Below, in pieces: positions 53,636 to 61,898 of a stretch of DNA of 64,000 nucleotides; position 1 is the first letter of the stretch; each line of letters begins with the position of its first letter. Both the position numbers and the translations under genes were made by a program. Source of the DNA: a bacterium (lineage in GTDB: Bacteria; Electryoneota; Electryoneia; Electryoneales; Electryoneaceae); contig JAHLLB010000023.1 of NCBI GenBank assembly GCA_020444425.1, positions 1-64,000 on the forward strand, in the 5' to 3' direction. Under the pieces are notes generated by a model that saw nothing but the letters and a program-made list of their open reading frames with translations, made no database searches and was not told where the DNA came from.

Positions 53636-53663
53636 GGGGACACTTTGTCCTCAAAGTGTCCCC
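53636..53663. repeat. Perfect 12-bp palindrome
   Basis: GGGGACACTTTG and CAAAGTGTCCCC around TCCT. The left half also appears near 40629. No T-run; same general class as the other palindromes, and only 27 bases beyond the stop of the gene at 53690. Confidence 0.7.
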
Positions 53664-53689
53664 GGAAGGCGTTCAAATACCAGGTTGTG

Positions 53690-54520
53690 TCAGCGAATCA
53701 AGCTGAACATCCGGTCCCAGCGGATCAACGTCCAGAATTTCGTCGGGTTCGCCAGCTTGTCCCAGGAGAAGTAGATGATCTCCGCCCGGCCGAGCACAAG
53801 GTCCTCGTCGAGGAACCCCCAGTACCGGCTGTCGGCGGAATTATCGCGATTATCCCCCATCATGAACAGATGGCCTTCGGGAATCGTGATCGGTCCGTAG
53901 TTGTCCTTGTTGCCCGCGCCCCTCGGACGCATCTGCCGCATCTTCAGATCCTTCGGCAACGTGAACGGGTCGGTAAATTTGCCATCGGGCGGCAGCTGCT
54001 CCAGCTCACCATCGACATACAGCTGCTTGTCGATGATCTGCAACGTTTGCCCGCCAACCGCGACGCAGCGCTTGATGTAATTCACCCGCTGGTCGAGGGG
54101 ATACCGGAAGACGAGAATGTCACCCTTCTGGATGTCACGGATGCCCGGGAAACGGGTGTAGGGTATGCTGAACCCGATCGGCGTGAACGGAACCCCGAGC
54201 CAGTCCGGTGTGCGGATACCATAAACAAACTTGTTGACCAGCAGGAAGTCGCCAACCAGCAACGTGTTCTCCATCGAGCCGGTTGGGATACGATACGCCT
54301 CCACCGCCGCGACACGGATCACGAACACGATCAGCACAACAGAGATGATCGTCTCAATCCAGTCCCGAATCGGGCCGATACGTTTCCGGCGTTCGATCTG
54401 ACGCAGCTTGCGCATGCGCGACCACTGCCGGTACCGTTGCCACAGGTTGAGATCGCCGCCGTCATTGAGGCTGGCTTGCTCTGTTTCCGTTGAACTGTCC
54501 TGCTGCTGTTTCTTCGCCAT
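53690..54520 (-). CDS. lepB: Signal peptidase I (copy 2)
   Basis: 276 residues. A long basic N-terminal cytoplasmic segment (RMRKLRQIERRKRIG) precedes a single membrane anchor, then AYRIPTGSMENTLLVGD (nucleophile Ser82), NYIKRCVAVGGQT (Lys150) and LFMMGDNRDNSADSRYWG. I chose ATG 54520; an alternative GTG at 54556 exists. Copies 1 and 2 differ strongly outside the active-site boxes. It lies next to lepA (54650-56455) on the same strand, a common bacterial neighbourhood for lepB. Confidence 0.95.
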   Translation of the reverse strand: MAKKQQQDSSTETEQASLNDGGDLNLWQRYRQWSRMRKLRQIERRKRIGPIRDWIETIISVVLIVFVIRVAAVEAYRIPTGSMENTLLVGDFLLVNKFVYGIRTPDWLGVPFTPIGFSIPYTRFPGIRDIQKGDILVFRYPLDQRVNYIKRCVAVGGQTLQIIDKQLYVDGELEQLPPDGKFTDPFTLPKDLKMRQMRPRGAGNKDNYGPITIPEGHLFMMGDNRDNSADSRYWGFLDEDLVLGRAEIIYFSWDKLANPTKFWTLIRWDRMFSLIR

Positions 54521-54649
54521 GGGTGTGCCGTAACCGTTGCATGCCAGTGTGTTCACTGCAAACGCAACAGTCTACAAGAAAAATGGATGCAAGTCCACTC
54601 TACCGAGTGGATATTTTTTATCTCAGGCTAACTGTGCCCGCGAGCCCGA

Positions 54650-56455
54650 TCAGTTGTCCACCTTGAGCACAGCGAGGAAGGCTTCCTGCGGCACCTCGAC
54701 CGAGCCGAGTTGCTTCATCCGCTTCTTCCCTTCCTTCTGCTTCTCGAGCAGCTTGCGTTTACGGGTGATGTCGCCGCCGTAACACTTCGCCGTCACCTGC
54801 TTGCGTAACGCCTTGATGGTGCTGCGCGCGATGATCTTGCCGTTGATCGCTGCCTGCACCGCCACCTCGAACATCTGGCGCGGAATCAGATCCTTCAGCT
54901 TGTCCACCACCTGACGGCCCCACTCGTACGCCTTGTCCTCGTGTACGACCATCGACAACGCGTCCACCGGATCGCCGTTGATGAGGATGTCCAGACGCAC
55001 CAGTTCCGCTTCCTTGTACCCATGGAATTCGTAGTCGAAGCTGGCGTAGCCACGGGTCTGACTCTTCAGACGGTCATAAAAGTCGAACACCACTTCTGCG
55101 AGCGGGAAATCGTAGGTCAGATCGACACGATCCGCCTCGATGTATTCCTGCGAAACGAACACGCCGCGACGGTCACGCGCCAACGCCATCACCGCGCCGA
55201 CATATTCGTCAGGCGTGATGATCTGGCCACGCACAATCGGTTCGTCAATGTGACCGATCTGCATCGGATCGGGGAAATCAACCGGATTACTCAACCACTG
55301 CTCATTCCCCTTCTGATCAACCACTTTGAAGCGCACGCTGGGCACGGTCGAGATCAGGTTGAGATCGAACTCACGCTCGAGCCGCTCCTGCACAATTTCC
55401 ATGTGCAACAACCCGAGGAAGCCTAAACGGAACCCGAAGCCCAACGCGGTCGAGGTTTCGGCCTCGTAACGCAGAGACGCGTCGTTCAGTGCCAGCTTGT
55501 CAAGGGCGTCGCGCAGCTCTTCGTAATGGTCGTGATCGGTCGGGAACATGCCGCTGAACACCATCGGCTTCGGTTCCTGGTAGCCCGGCAGCCGGTCGGT
55601 GGTCTTGCGGTGCTCGTAGCTGACCACGGTATCGCCGACACGCGTGTCCTTGATGTCCTTGCAGCCGGTGACCAGGTAGCCGACCTCGCCGACGGTCAGT
55701 TCCTTGCGTGGGAACCGTTTCAGCTGCAACACGCCGAGTTCGTCGACCTGGTAATCCTTCTCCGTCCCTTTGAAATAAATCTGTTCGCCGGTTCGGATGG
55801 CACCGTCCACGACACGGATGTACGCGATCGCGCCACGGTAATTGTCGTAGAACGAGTCGAAGATCAACGCTCGGAACGTGCCGTTCGGGTCGCCCTGTGG
55901 TGGTGGGACGACCTTGACAATGCGCTCCAGCAGTTCCGGCACACCGTGGCCGGTTTTCGCGCTGACCTGCATCACATCGTCTTCGTCGCAACCGATCAGG
56001 TCGCAGAGCTGATGCGTCACCTTCTCGATCTGCGCCGAAGGCAGGTCGATCTTGTTGATCACCGGGATCAGCTCGAGGCCGGCGTCTATCGCGAGGTACA
56101 GGTTCGCGAGCGTCTGCGCCTCGACCCCCTGCGCGGCATCGACAACCAGCAACGCGCCTTCCGCCGCCGCCAGAGAGCGGCTGACTTCATAACTGAAGTC
56201 CACGTGTCCCGGTGTGTCGACAAGGTTCAGGATGTACTCGTTGCCATCCTCCGCCTTGTGCTTCATCGTGATCGCGTGCGCCTTGATCGTAATCCCGCGC
56301 TCCTGCTCCAGATCCATCGAGTCGAGGATCTGCGCCTTCATCTGCTTGATGTGGATGGTCGCGGTGGTCTCGAGCATGCGATCGGCGAGCGTCGACTTGC
56401 CGTGGTCGATGTGCGCGATGATGCAGAAGTTGCGAATGTTTTTCGTGGTGGCCAT
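54650..56455 (-). CDS. lepA: Elongation factor 4 (LepA), ribosome back-translocase GTPase
   Basis: 601 residues, full length. GTPase motifs AHIDHGKST (G1), RGITIKAH (G2), [10 protein letters not shown] (G3) and NKIDLP (G4) are followed by domains II, III, V-like and the LepA-specific C-terminal domain ([32 protein letters not shown]). ATG 56455 gives the standard [19 protein letters not shown] start; an upstream TTG at 56470 is less likely. Cytoplasmic, acts on ribosomes. Confidence 0.97.
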   Translation of the reverse strand: MATTKNIRNFCIIAHIDHGKSTLADRMLETTATIHIKQMKAQILDSMDLEQERGITIKAHAITMKHKAEDGNEYILNLVDTPGHVDFSYEVSRSLAAAEGALLVVDAAQGVEAQTLANLYLAIDAGLELIPVINKIDLPSAQIEKVTHQLCDLIGCDEDDVMQVSAKTGHGVPELLERIVKVVPPPQGDPNGTFRALIFDSFYDNYRGAIAYIRVVDGAIRTGEQIYFKGTEKDYQVDELGVLQLKRFPRKELTVGEVGYLVTGCKDIKDTRVGDTVVSYEHRKTTDRLPGYQEPKPMVFSGMFPTDHDHYEELRDALDKLALNDASLRYEAETSTALGFGFRLGFLGLLHMEIVQERLEREFDLNLISTVPSVRFKVVDQKGNEQWLSNPVDFPDPMQIGHIDEPIVRGQIITPDEYVGAVMALARDRRGVFVSQEYIEADRVDLTYDFPLAEVVFDFYDRLKSQTRGYASFDYEFHGYKEAELVRLDILINGDPVDALSMVVHEDKAYEWGRQVVDKLKDLIPRQMFEVAVQAAINGKIIARSTIKALRKQVTAKCYGGDITRKRKLLEKQKEGKKRMKQLGSVEVPQEAFLAVLKVDN

Positions 56456-56807
56456 ATCGCTACGGATCAATCTCTGTCAATGAATGAGCTTACGCCCAGG
56501 AACCTACCTGCTCACTCGGACGCGTGGTGGCCCGGGTCGTCTTGCGACCTGGGTGTCCGGATCTTCTCCACGCATGCGGAACATACGCCACGCGATCCAC
56601 ACAGGCGAGCCCGCTTAGCCAAGTAAGCTACGCTCGCGTGACGGGTACGCGAAAGGGGAATTCATCGGTGAAGGTGCGTTCTGATCGTGTTTCCGACACT
56701 CCATCGGCGAATCGCTCGGTCAGAGGAATACGGGATGAGAATCCTGCTCAAAATTCGTACATTATCGACCGCGTACAATCAGAAGAACTGACAAGGGAGA
56801 CTGTGCG
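56456..56807. other. Divergent intergenic region upstream of lepA
   Basis: About 350 bases between lepA (minus) and a T9SS protein gene (plus). It contains the palindrome at 56526-56560 (listed separately); no gene or tRNA was found. Confidence 0.6.
56526..56560. repeat. Palindromic element, CCCGGGTCG type
   Basis: CCCGGGTCG / CGACCTGGG around TCTTG, flanked by GTGG and GTGTCCGG. It is the inverse of the element at 39540-39567 with one compensating G-T position. Confidence 0.75.
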
Positions 56808-58178
56808 ATGTTTCGACGCATGATTGTGCTGCTGCTGGCGGGAGTGTGGGTGACAGGTGATTCGCTGGCGCAGGAATGGCATCTGATCTCCGTGGACGGA
56901 TGGCAGGGCGGTGCTGCTGTGGTTGTGGACTTTGACCTTGACGGGGATCAGGATCTGGTGGAGAGGACGCTCACCGGCTTCTTCTGGCTGGAAAATGATG
57001 GCAGCGGCAACTTCACACAGCACAATCCGGATCTTCCCGTTAGTACCTACTCCCAGCTGCAGGTTGCCGATCTCGACTCCGACGGTGACATGGATGTGCT
57101 GACGCTGCAAACTGCGGATGTGGTGAACTGGTCCGTCTACTGGTTCGAGAATGATGGCGCCATGAACTTCAGCGAGAGCATCATCGCCGAGATCCCGACG
57201 ATGGACTGGACAGCGTTCACCGTCGCCGATTTCACCCTCGACGGTTTGCCCGATATCATGCTGCTGCGCCAGATCGAGCAGCAATCCAGCAATTACCGCA
57301 TCTACTACCAGTTTGCACCGTTGGCATTCGGTGTCTATGCGGACGCCTTCACCTCCCATCTCAACAGTCCGTTACCCGCATTGACCAGTCAGGACATGGA
57401 TGGGGACGGCCGCCCCGACGCGTTCAGCAACTGCCCGCTCGACAACGTCGCGTTTGTCGACGATACACAGATAACTGTCTCAAGCGCCGTGCAGATGGAA
57501 GGCGTGATCCCCGCCGCTGGTGACATTGACGGTGACGGGTTGCAGGATATTGTCTACGCCGATTACGGTCCGCTCTATTGCAATTTGCAGGCAACACAGC
57601 GCGTCTTCGGCGATCAGATCACGTTGCACGATGACGGCTCCGACGCACTCGCGACCCTCGACTGGAATGCGGATGGCATGACAGATGTCGCTGCTGCAAC
57701 CGGCGCTCAGTTCCGTGTGTACACCAACGAGGGCGACCTGGAATTCTCCAGCGAATCGTTCACCCCACCCGTTGGCTACGGATTCCCGTTTCACCTCCTC
57801 ACTGGCGACCTGGACGGCGACGACGACCTCGACCTGATCGGTAAAACATTCTCCGGGTACACGTGGCTGGAGAATCCGCACGGGCCGAGCCGGACCCCGG
57901 AAGCCCCACCACAGCGGATCGAGCTGGCGATGAACGTCTACCCGAACCCGTTCAATGCAACCGCGACAGTCGCAATCGATCTTCCTTATCCGTCACAGGT
58001 AAACCTGACACTGGTGAACACGCTTGGGCAGGTGGTGTGGTCAAGGCCGAACGTGCAGGCGGGCGCGGGGTTGCAGCAGTTTTCAGTGGACGGTTCGTTT
58101 ATGACCAGTGGAACGTACCTGCTGCGGGCAGAAATCGGGACTGCGGAGGTTACGCAACGGATGGTGTTGCTGAAATGA
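56808..58178 (+). CDS. T9SS-exported FG-GAP/VCBS-repeat surface protein
   Basis: 456 residues. Signal peptide (ending DSLAQ), then several Asp-rich FG-GAP/VCBS units (VDFDLDGDQDLVERTL, ADLDSDGDMDVLTLQ, SQDMDGDGRPDAF, GDIDGDGLQDIVYADYG, GDLDGDDDLDLIGKT) expected to form a Ca-binding integrin-like propeller. A sorting domain ends the protein (VYPNPFNATA, LVNTLGQVV, SGTYLLRAEI). GGGAGA precedes the ATG. Surface protein of unknown role; its propeller resembles the first domain of the protein at 15346-20772. Confidence 0.85.
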   Translation: MFRRMIVLLLAGVWVTGDSLAQEWHLISVDGWQGGAAVVVDFDLDGDQDLVERTLTGFFWLENDGSGNFTQHNPDLPVSTYSQLQVADLDSDGDMDVLTLQTADVVNWSVYWFENDGAMNFSESIIAEIPTMDWTAFTVADFTLDGLPDIMLLRQIEQQSSNYRIYYQFAPLAFGVYADAFTSHLNSPLPALTSQDMDGDGRPDAFSNCPLDNVAFVDDTQITVSSAVQMEGVIPAAGDIDGDGLQDIVYADYGPLYCNLQATQRVFGDQITLHDDGSDALATLDWNADGMTDVAAATGAQFRVYTNEGDLEFSSESFTPPVGYGFPFHLLTGDLDGDDDLDLIGKTFSGYTWLENPHGPSRTPEAPPQRIELAMNVYPNPFNATATVAIDLPYPSQVNLTLVNTLGQVVWSRPNVQAGAGLQQFSVDGSFMTSGTYLLRAEIGTAEVTQRMVLLK

Positions 58179-58180
58179 GA

Positions 58181-58642
58181 TCAGGCTTCGCCGTTGTCTG
58201 ACGAGCCATCCAATTGTTCCACCCGCTCCTTCAGCGCCTGGTTCATTTCCTCAAATCCGTTCCGGGTGGCACTGCCTATCATCGCCATGATCAACGGGAC
58301 CAGCATCCCGCGGAACTTCTCGCGTTGGATGAAGCAGGTGCCGTTGTCGCGTTTTTCCAGCTGGAAGACGTGCTCGCCGTCGAACAGACCGGGGAACACC
58401 GTGTGACCGAGCCAGCGGAACTCAGTATTTTCTTTCACCACCAGCACTTTCGGCTGGAAGGTCATCTTGTTCTTCTTCGGCGGTTCCATGGTGACGGTCA
58501 ACGTTGTCCCCACCTTCGCCTCGCCTTGAATCTGCTGGATGAATGGATTCCACTCCGGATACGCCGCAAACTCCATCAGCACCGACCACACCCGTTCGGC
58601 CGGGGCGTCGATCAGGATCTCGGTGTCCAACCTCTTCGCCAT
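58181..58642 (-). CDS. SRPBCC-family (polyketide cyclase/START-like) protein
   Basis: 153 residues of the START/Bet v1-like SRPBCC fold. It opens with DTEILIDAPAERVWSVLMEFAAYPEWNPF, the recurrent helix-grip signature of the family (the AYPEWNPF motif is diagnostic), and continues with GTTLTVTMEPP and TVFPGLFDGEHVFQLEKRDNG. It probably binds a hydrophobic ligand; the ligand is unknown. GGGAAG precedes the ATG. It converges with the gene ending at 58178 (2-base gap). Confidence 0.88.
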   Translation of the reverse strand: MAKRLDTEILIDAPAERVWSVLMEFAAYPEWNPFIQQIQGEAKVGTTLTVTMEPPKKNKMTFQPKVLVVKENTEFRWLGHTVFPGLFDGEHVFQLEKRDNGTCFIQREKFRGMLVPLIMAMIGSATRNGFEEMNQALKERVEQLDGSSDNGEA

Positions 58643-58839
58643 GGTTCTTCCCGGGTCTGGTTTTTGAGACAGGGCGTGGTTACGTTCCGTGCAAACACGT
58701 TGGAAACATTCGGCTCAGACAACCGTACCTGTACCAGAACAAAGCCTGTTTCCGCGAAATTGCTGCCGTAAAATAGACCGGTACGTGGATCGGGCAACAT
58801 GGGTGGCGAGTTTTCCCGCCTCCCGGAACTGGAGCTACC

Positions 58840-59067
58840 ATGTCAGAAATACAGCGAACTTTCACCGTCGAAGGCATGCATTGCAAGGGTTGCGCGAATC
58901 TCGTCCGCTCCATCCTTGAAGAAGACGTGGACGGAGTGACGCAGGCCGTGGTCAACCTCGACGCCGCAACCGTCGACCTCAGCTATGATGACGCCGTCAT
59001 GAATGTCTCCACTGCGGGACGGCTGCTGGAAGAAAGTGGTTACAAACTGATCCTGCCAACGGATTAA
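58840..59067 (+). CDS. copZ: Heavy-metal-associated domain protein, CopZ-like copper chaperone
   Basis: 75 residues, a single HMA domain. Metal site GMHCKGC with Cys15 and Cys18, followed by the ferredoxin-like fold (VNLDAATVDLSYDD, LLEESGYKLILP). It is expected to carry Cu(I) in the cytoplasm to the ATPase encoded 30 bases downstream. Shine-Dalgarno TGGAG precedes the ATG. No CueR/CsoR-type regulator gene was found in the window. Confidence 0.9.
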   Translation: MSEIQRTFTVEGMHCKGCANLVRSILEEDVDGVTQAVVNLDAATVDLSYDDAVMNVSTAGRLLEESGYKLILPTD

Positions 59068-59096
59068 CTTCAGGTGCGGAGACCTACGGGTACACG

Positions 59097-61358
59097 ATGA
59101 ATCGAGAACGGGGTTCCAGCGCAGATCAGCATGGACCAGCTCGCACGGAAGAAATCGACCTTCCCGTGATCGGGATGTATTGCGCCAACTGTGCGAAAGC
59201 GGTGGAACGGGCGCTGAAGAAAAAGGTCAAAGGCGTTGAAGACGCGACCGTCAACTACGCTGCAGAACAGGTCCACCTGAAATACGACCCCCGTCTCGTC
59301 CCGATGGACAAGCTGGCGAACGCCGTGCACGAAGCCGGCTACCGTCTCGTGCTGCCCGACCCGGATGATGATCCCGGTAACGCCGAAGCCGTCGCCCGGC
59401 GTGAGGAAATCGCGAAGCAGAAAAAAGCGCTCAGCGTCGGCCTCGCGTTCACCATCCCGCTGTTCATCCTCAGCATGGGACGCGACTGGGGGATGGTCCC
59501 AGCCGTCCTCGGCGACCATTTCCTCTACAACATCGTCCTCTTCCTGCTGGCAACACCGGTGCAATTCTACACCGGCAAGGGGTACTACCTCGGCGCGTGG
59601 CATTCGTTGCGCAACCGCAATGCAAACATGGACGTCCTCGTCGCACTGGGTTCGACCACAGCGTATGTCTATTCCGTGATTGTGATGGTCGCGGGCACCG
59701 GTCACCTGTACTTCGAAGCCGCGGCGATGATCATCACTCTGATCAAGCTCGGCAAGTGGCTCGAGATCCGAGCGAAAGGCAAGGCCGGCACCGCGATCCA
59801 GGATCTGATGAAACGTGTCCCGCCGACCGTGCACCTGATCGACGAGATGGGCGAGTACCACGACATGCCGCTGAACGCCGTTCGGCCCGGCGACATGGTC
59901 CGGGTCAAACCCGGCGAAACGATCCCCGTGGACGGGGTCATTGACTCCGGGACGACCTCAATCGACGTCTCCCTGCTTACCGGCGAATCGACCCCGTATG
60001 ACGCCGAAACCGGGGACGAAGTCTACGGCGGCACGATCAACCAGCAGGGCGCGATCAACGTCAAGGTGATGAAGCCGGGCTCCGACTCCGCCATCGCACG
60101 GATTGTGAAACGGGTCAAGGCAGCGCAGGGTTCGAAAGCGCCGATCCAACGCCTGGCCGACCGTGTCGCGGCGGTGTTTGTTCCGGTGATTGTCGGTGTT
60201 GCGTTGCTGACCCTGGTTGTGTGGCTGGTGCTCACCGGCAGCATCGAGACGGCGCTGGTGCGCATGGTCGCCGTGCTGGTCATCGCCTGCCCATGCGCGA
60301 TGGGGCTGGCCACACCCACCGCCATCATTACCGGCATGGGCGCCGGGGCGAAGAAAGGCATCCTCTATCGGGATGCCGAAGCGGTCGAGGCCGGCGCGAA
60401 AATCCGGCTGGTCGCGTTCGACAAGACCGGCACGCTGACCCTCGGCGAACCGGAACTGTCCACGCTCCATGTCGTCGGCAAAACGAAGACCCGTGAACTG
60501 CTCGAACTGGCCGCGTCAGCGCTGAAGAGTTCGTCCCACCCGCTGGCGTCCGCAGCCGTCAAGATGGGCAAGGAAAAGGGGATTATCTTCCACGATTCCG
60601 CCATGTTCGAGGAAGAGGCCGGGTTCGGCGTGCGCACCATGCTGGACAACGGCCGGCTGATCCATATCGGCAGACCGGAGGCCTTCGAGGAGCTGCCCGG
60701 CGGGATGGAAAACGCGATCAGCGAGATGCGTGAGAACGGCGAAACGGTCAGTGTCGTCGCCGACCGATACGGCATCATCGGCGTGCTCGGCTTCCGTGAC
60801 AAACCGCGCGACGAAGCCCGCGACACTGTCCAGCAGCTGCGGCAGATGGGCATGCGCACCGCGATGCTCAGCGGCGACCACAAGGCAATCGTAAATTCCA
60901 TCGGCCAGGAACTCGGGCTGGATTACCTGCACTCCGAACAACACCCGGAAGACAAGGAAGCGGCGGTGCTGGCGTACCGGAAGAAGATTCGCGGCGGTGT
61001 GGCGGTCGTCGGGGACGGGATCAACGACGCCCCCGCGCTCGCACGCGCCGACCTCGGCATCGCCATCGGCAGCGGCGCCGATGTCGCGATCGAAGTCGCC
61101 GGAATCAGCCTGCCGTCGGACGATCTGCGAAACGTCCCCCGCGCGATCAAGCTGTCACGCAAGACTGTCGCCGTGATCCGCCAGAACCTGTTCTGGGCGT
61201 TCGCGTATAACGTCGCGCTGGTACCGGTCGCGGCCGGTGTGCTGGCGATCTTCCCCGCAGCGCCCGCCATGTTGCAGCAGCTCCACCCCGCATTGGCCGC
61301 CGGAGCGATGGCGATATCAAGCATCACCGTCGTGATGAACTCGCTGAGGTTGCGGTAG
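59097..61358 (+). CDS. copA: Copper-translocating P1B-type ATPase CopA
   Basis: 753 residues. N-terminal HMA domain with GMYCANC (Cys29, Cys32), eight membrane segments, actuator loop (LLTGESTPYD), the CPC ion site ACPCAMGLATP, phosphorylation site DKTGTLTLGEP, SSHPLA, and hinge GDGINDAPALARAD. The last helices carry the Cu(I)-specific signatures AYNVALVP and MAISSITVVMNSLRL, which distinguish it from Zn/Cd pumps. Inner-membrane Cu(I) export, probably co-transcribed with copZ. Immediately after the stop there is a long heptad array. Confidence 0.96.
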   Translation: MNRERGSSADQHGPARTEEIDLPVIGMYCANCAKAVERALKKKVKGVEDATVNYAAEQVHLKYDPRLVPMDKLANAVHEAGYRLVLPDPDDDPGNAEAVARREEIAKQKKALSVGLAFTIPLFILSMGRDWGMVPAVLGDHFLYNIVLFLLATPVQFYTGKGYYLGAWHSLRNRNANMDVLVALGSTTAYVYSVIVMVAGTGHLYFEAAAMIITLIKLGKWLEIRAKGKAGTAIQDLMKRVPPTVHLIDEMGEYHDMPLNAVRPGDMVRVKPGETIPVDGVIDSGTTSIDVSLLTGESTPYDAETGDEVYGGTINQQGAINVKVMKPGSDSAIARIVKRVKAAQGSKAPIQRLADRVAAVFVPVIVGVALLTLVVWLVLTGSIETALVRMVAVLVIACPCAMGLATPTAIITGMGAGAKKGILYRDAEAVEAGAKIRLVAFDKTGTLTLGEPELSTLHVVGKTKTRELLELAASALKSSSHPLASAAVKMGKEKGIIFHDSAMFEEEAGFGVRTMLDNGRLIHIGRPEAFEELPGGMENAISEMRENGETVSVVADRYGIIGVLGFRDKPRDEARDTVQQLRQMGMRTAMLSGDHKAIVNSIGQELGLDYLHSEQHPEDKEAAVLAYRKKIRGGVAVVGDGINDAPALARADLGIAIGSGADVAIEVAGISLPSDDLRNVPRAIKLSRKTVAVIRQNLFWAFAYNVALVPVAAGVLAIFPAAPAMLQQLHPALAAGAMAISSITVVMNSLRLR

Positions 61359-61373
61359 GACGGTTTATCGGTA

Positions 61374-61480
61374 CTCGGTGGTCGGTAGTCGGTAGTCGGT
61401 GGTCGGTTGTCGGTTGTCGGTTGTCGGTGGTCGGTTGTCGGTTGTCGGTAGTCAGTGGTCAGTGGTCAGTGGTCGATAGT
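61374..61480. repeat. Long degenerate heptanucleotide array (TCGGTAG, TCGGTTG, TCAGTGG)
   Basis: About fifteen 7-base units in a row just after the copA stop codon. The unit drifts along the array: TCGGTAG, TCGGTGG, TCGGTTG, then TCAGTGG and TCGATAG, showing how one unit type changes into another while the period of 7 is kept. Confidence 0.9.
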
Positions 61481-61484
61481 AGAA

Positions 61485-61683
61485 CATGCCCACGACATTC
61501 ATGTCGTGGATCATCCGCACAGTAATATCCCTATGTCACACCTCGCCGTGTCTGCCCCGACGAGCTCGCTCGTCGGGATTATCCGCACGTTCATATTCCA
61601 GTGACGCACCGTATTTCTAGTGCTTCGCAGAGCCGATCCGTACCCGATGTGCTCCAGCTGGCTCCGCCAGCAGGGATCATCTG
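61485..61683. repeat. Three palindromic border-conserved elements
   Basis: 61485-61520 (ACGACAT / ATGTCGT, borders CATGCCC and GGATCATCCG; exact inverted copy of 157-191), 61553-61588 (TGCCC, stem CGACGAGC / GCTCGTCG, then GGATTATCCG) and 61648-61683 (decayed CAGCTGGC type ending GGATCATCTG). Three different stems between the same borders within 200 bases is the clearest view of the family. Confidence 0.85.
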
Positions 61684-61703
61684 TACGTAACCGGGTGGCC
61701 TGT

Positions 61704-61779
61704 CTCGGACTGAAGTCCGAGTCGTGGATACGGTGGTTACTTTATCGTCTGTGATTCCCGGGCTGAAGCCCGAGGGCAT
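61704..61779. repeat. Two palindromic elements of the GACTGAAGTC / GGCTGAAGCC type
   Basis: 61704-61721: CTCGGACT / AGTCCGAG around GA. 61753-61779: CCCGGGCT / AGCCCGAG around GA with border GGGCATG; the latter is the inverse of 47758-47786. They complete the 540-base space between copA and the Omp85 gene, in which no gene was found. Confidence 0.8.
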
Positions 61780-61898
61780 GTCAGGACTTCATCGCCCGCA
61801 GTTTCCGTGTTACTGCCGCCCGCTTTTTAAAACTTGTCTTCCGCAGCCAGCCGTTTCCGTGTCTTTCGTGGTTCAGTTTGGACTGTGGTTTCAGCCTG

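Noticed and set aside
56570-56660. Possible tRNA-like fold upstream of the gene at 56808
   Set aside because: Some self-complementary stretches exist, but no T-loop consensus, anticodon stem or acceptor pairing could be assembled.
157-61520. Inverted identical elements near both window ends considered as terminal inverted repeats of an integrated element
   Set aside because: The interval contains housekeeping genes (icd, ruvAC, lepA) and the same repeat family occurs many times inside it; no integrase or transposase was found.
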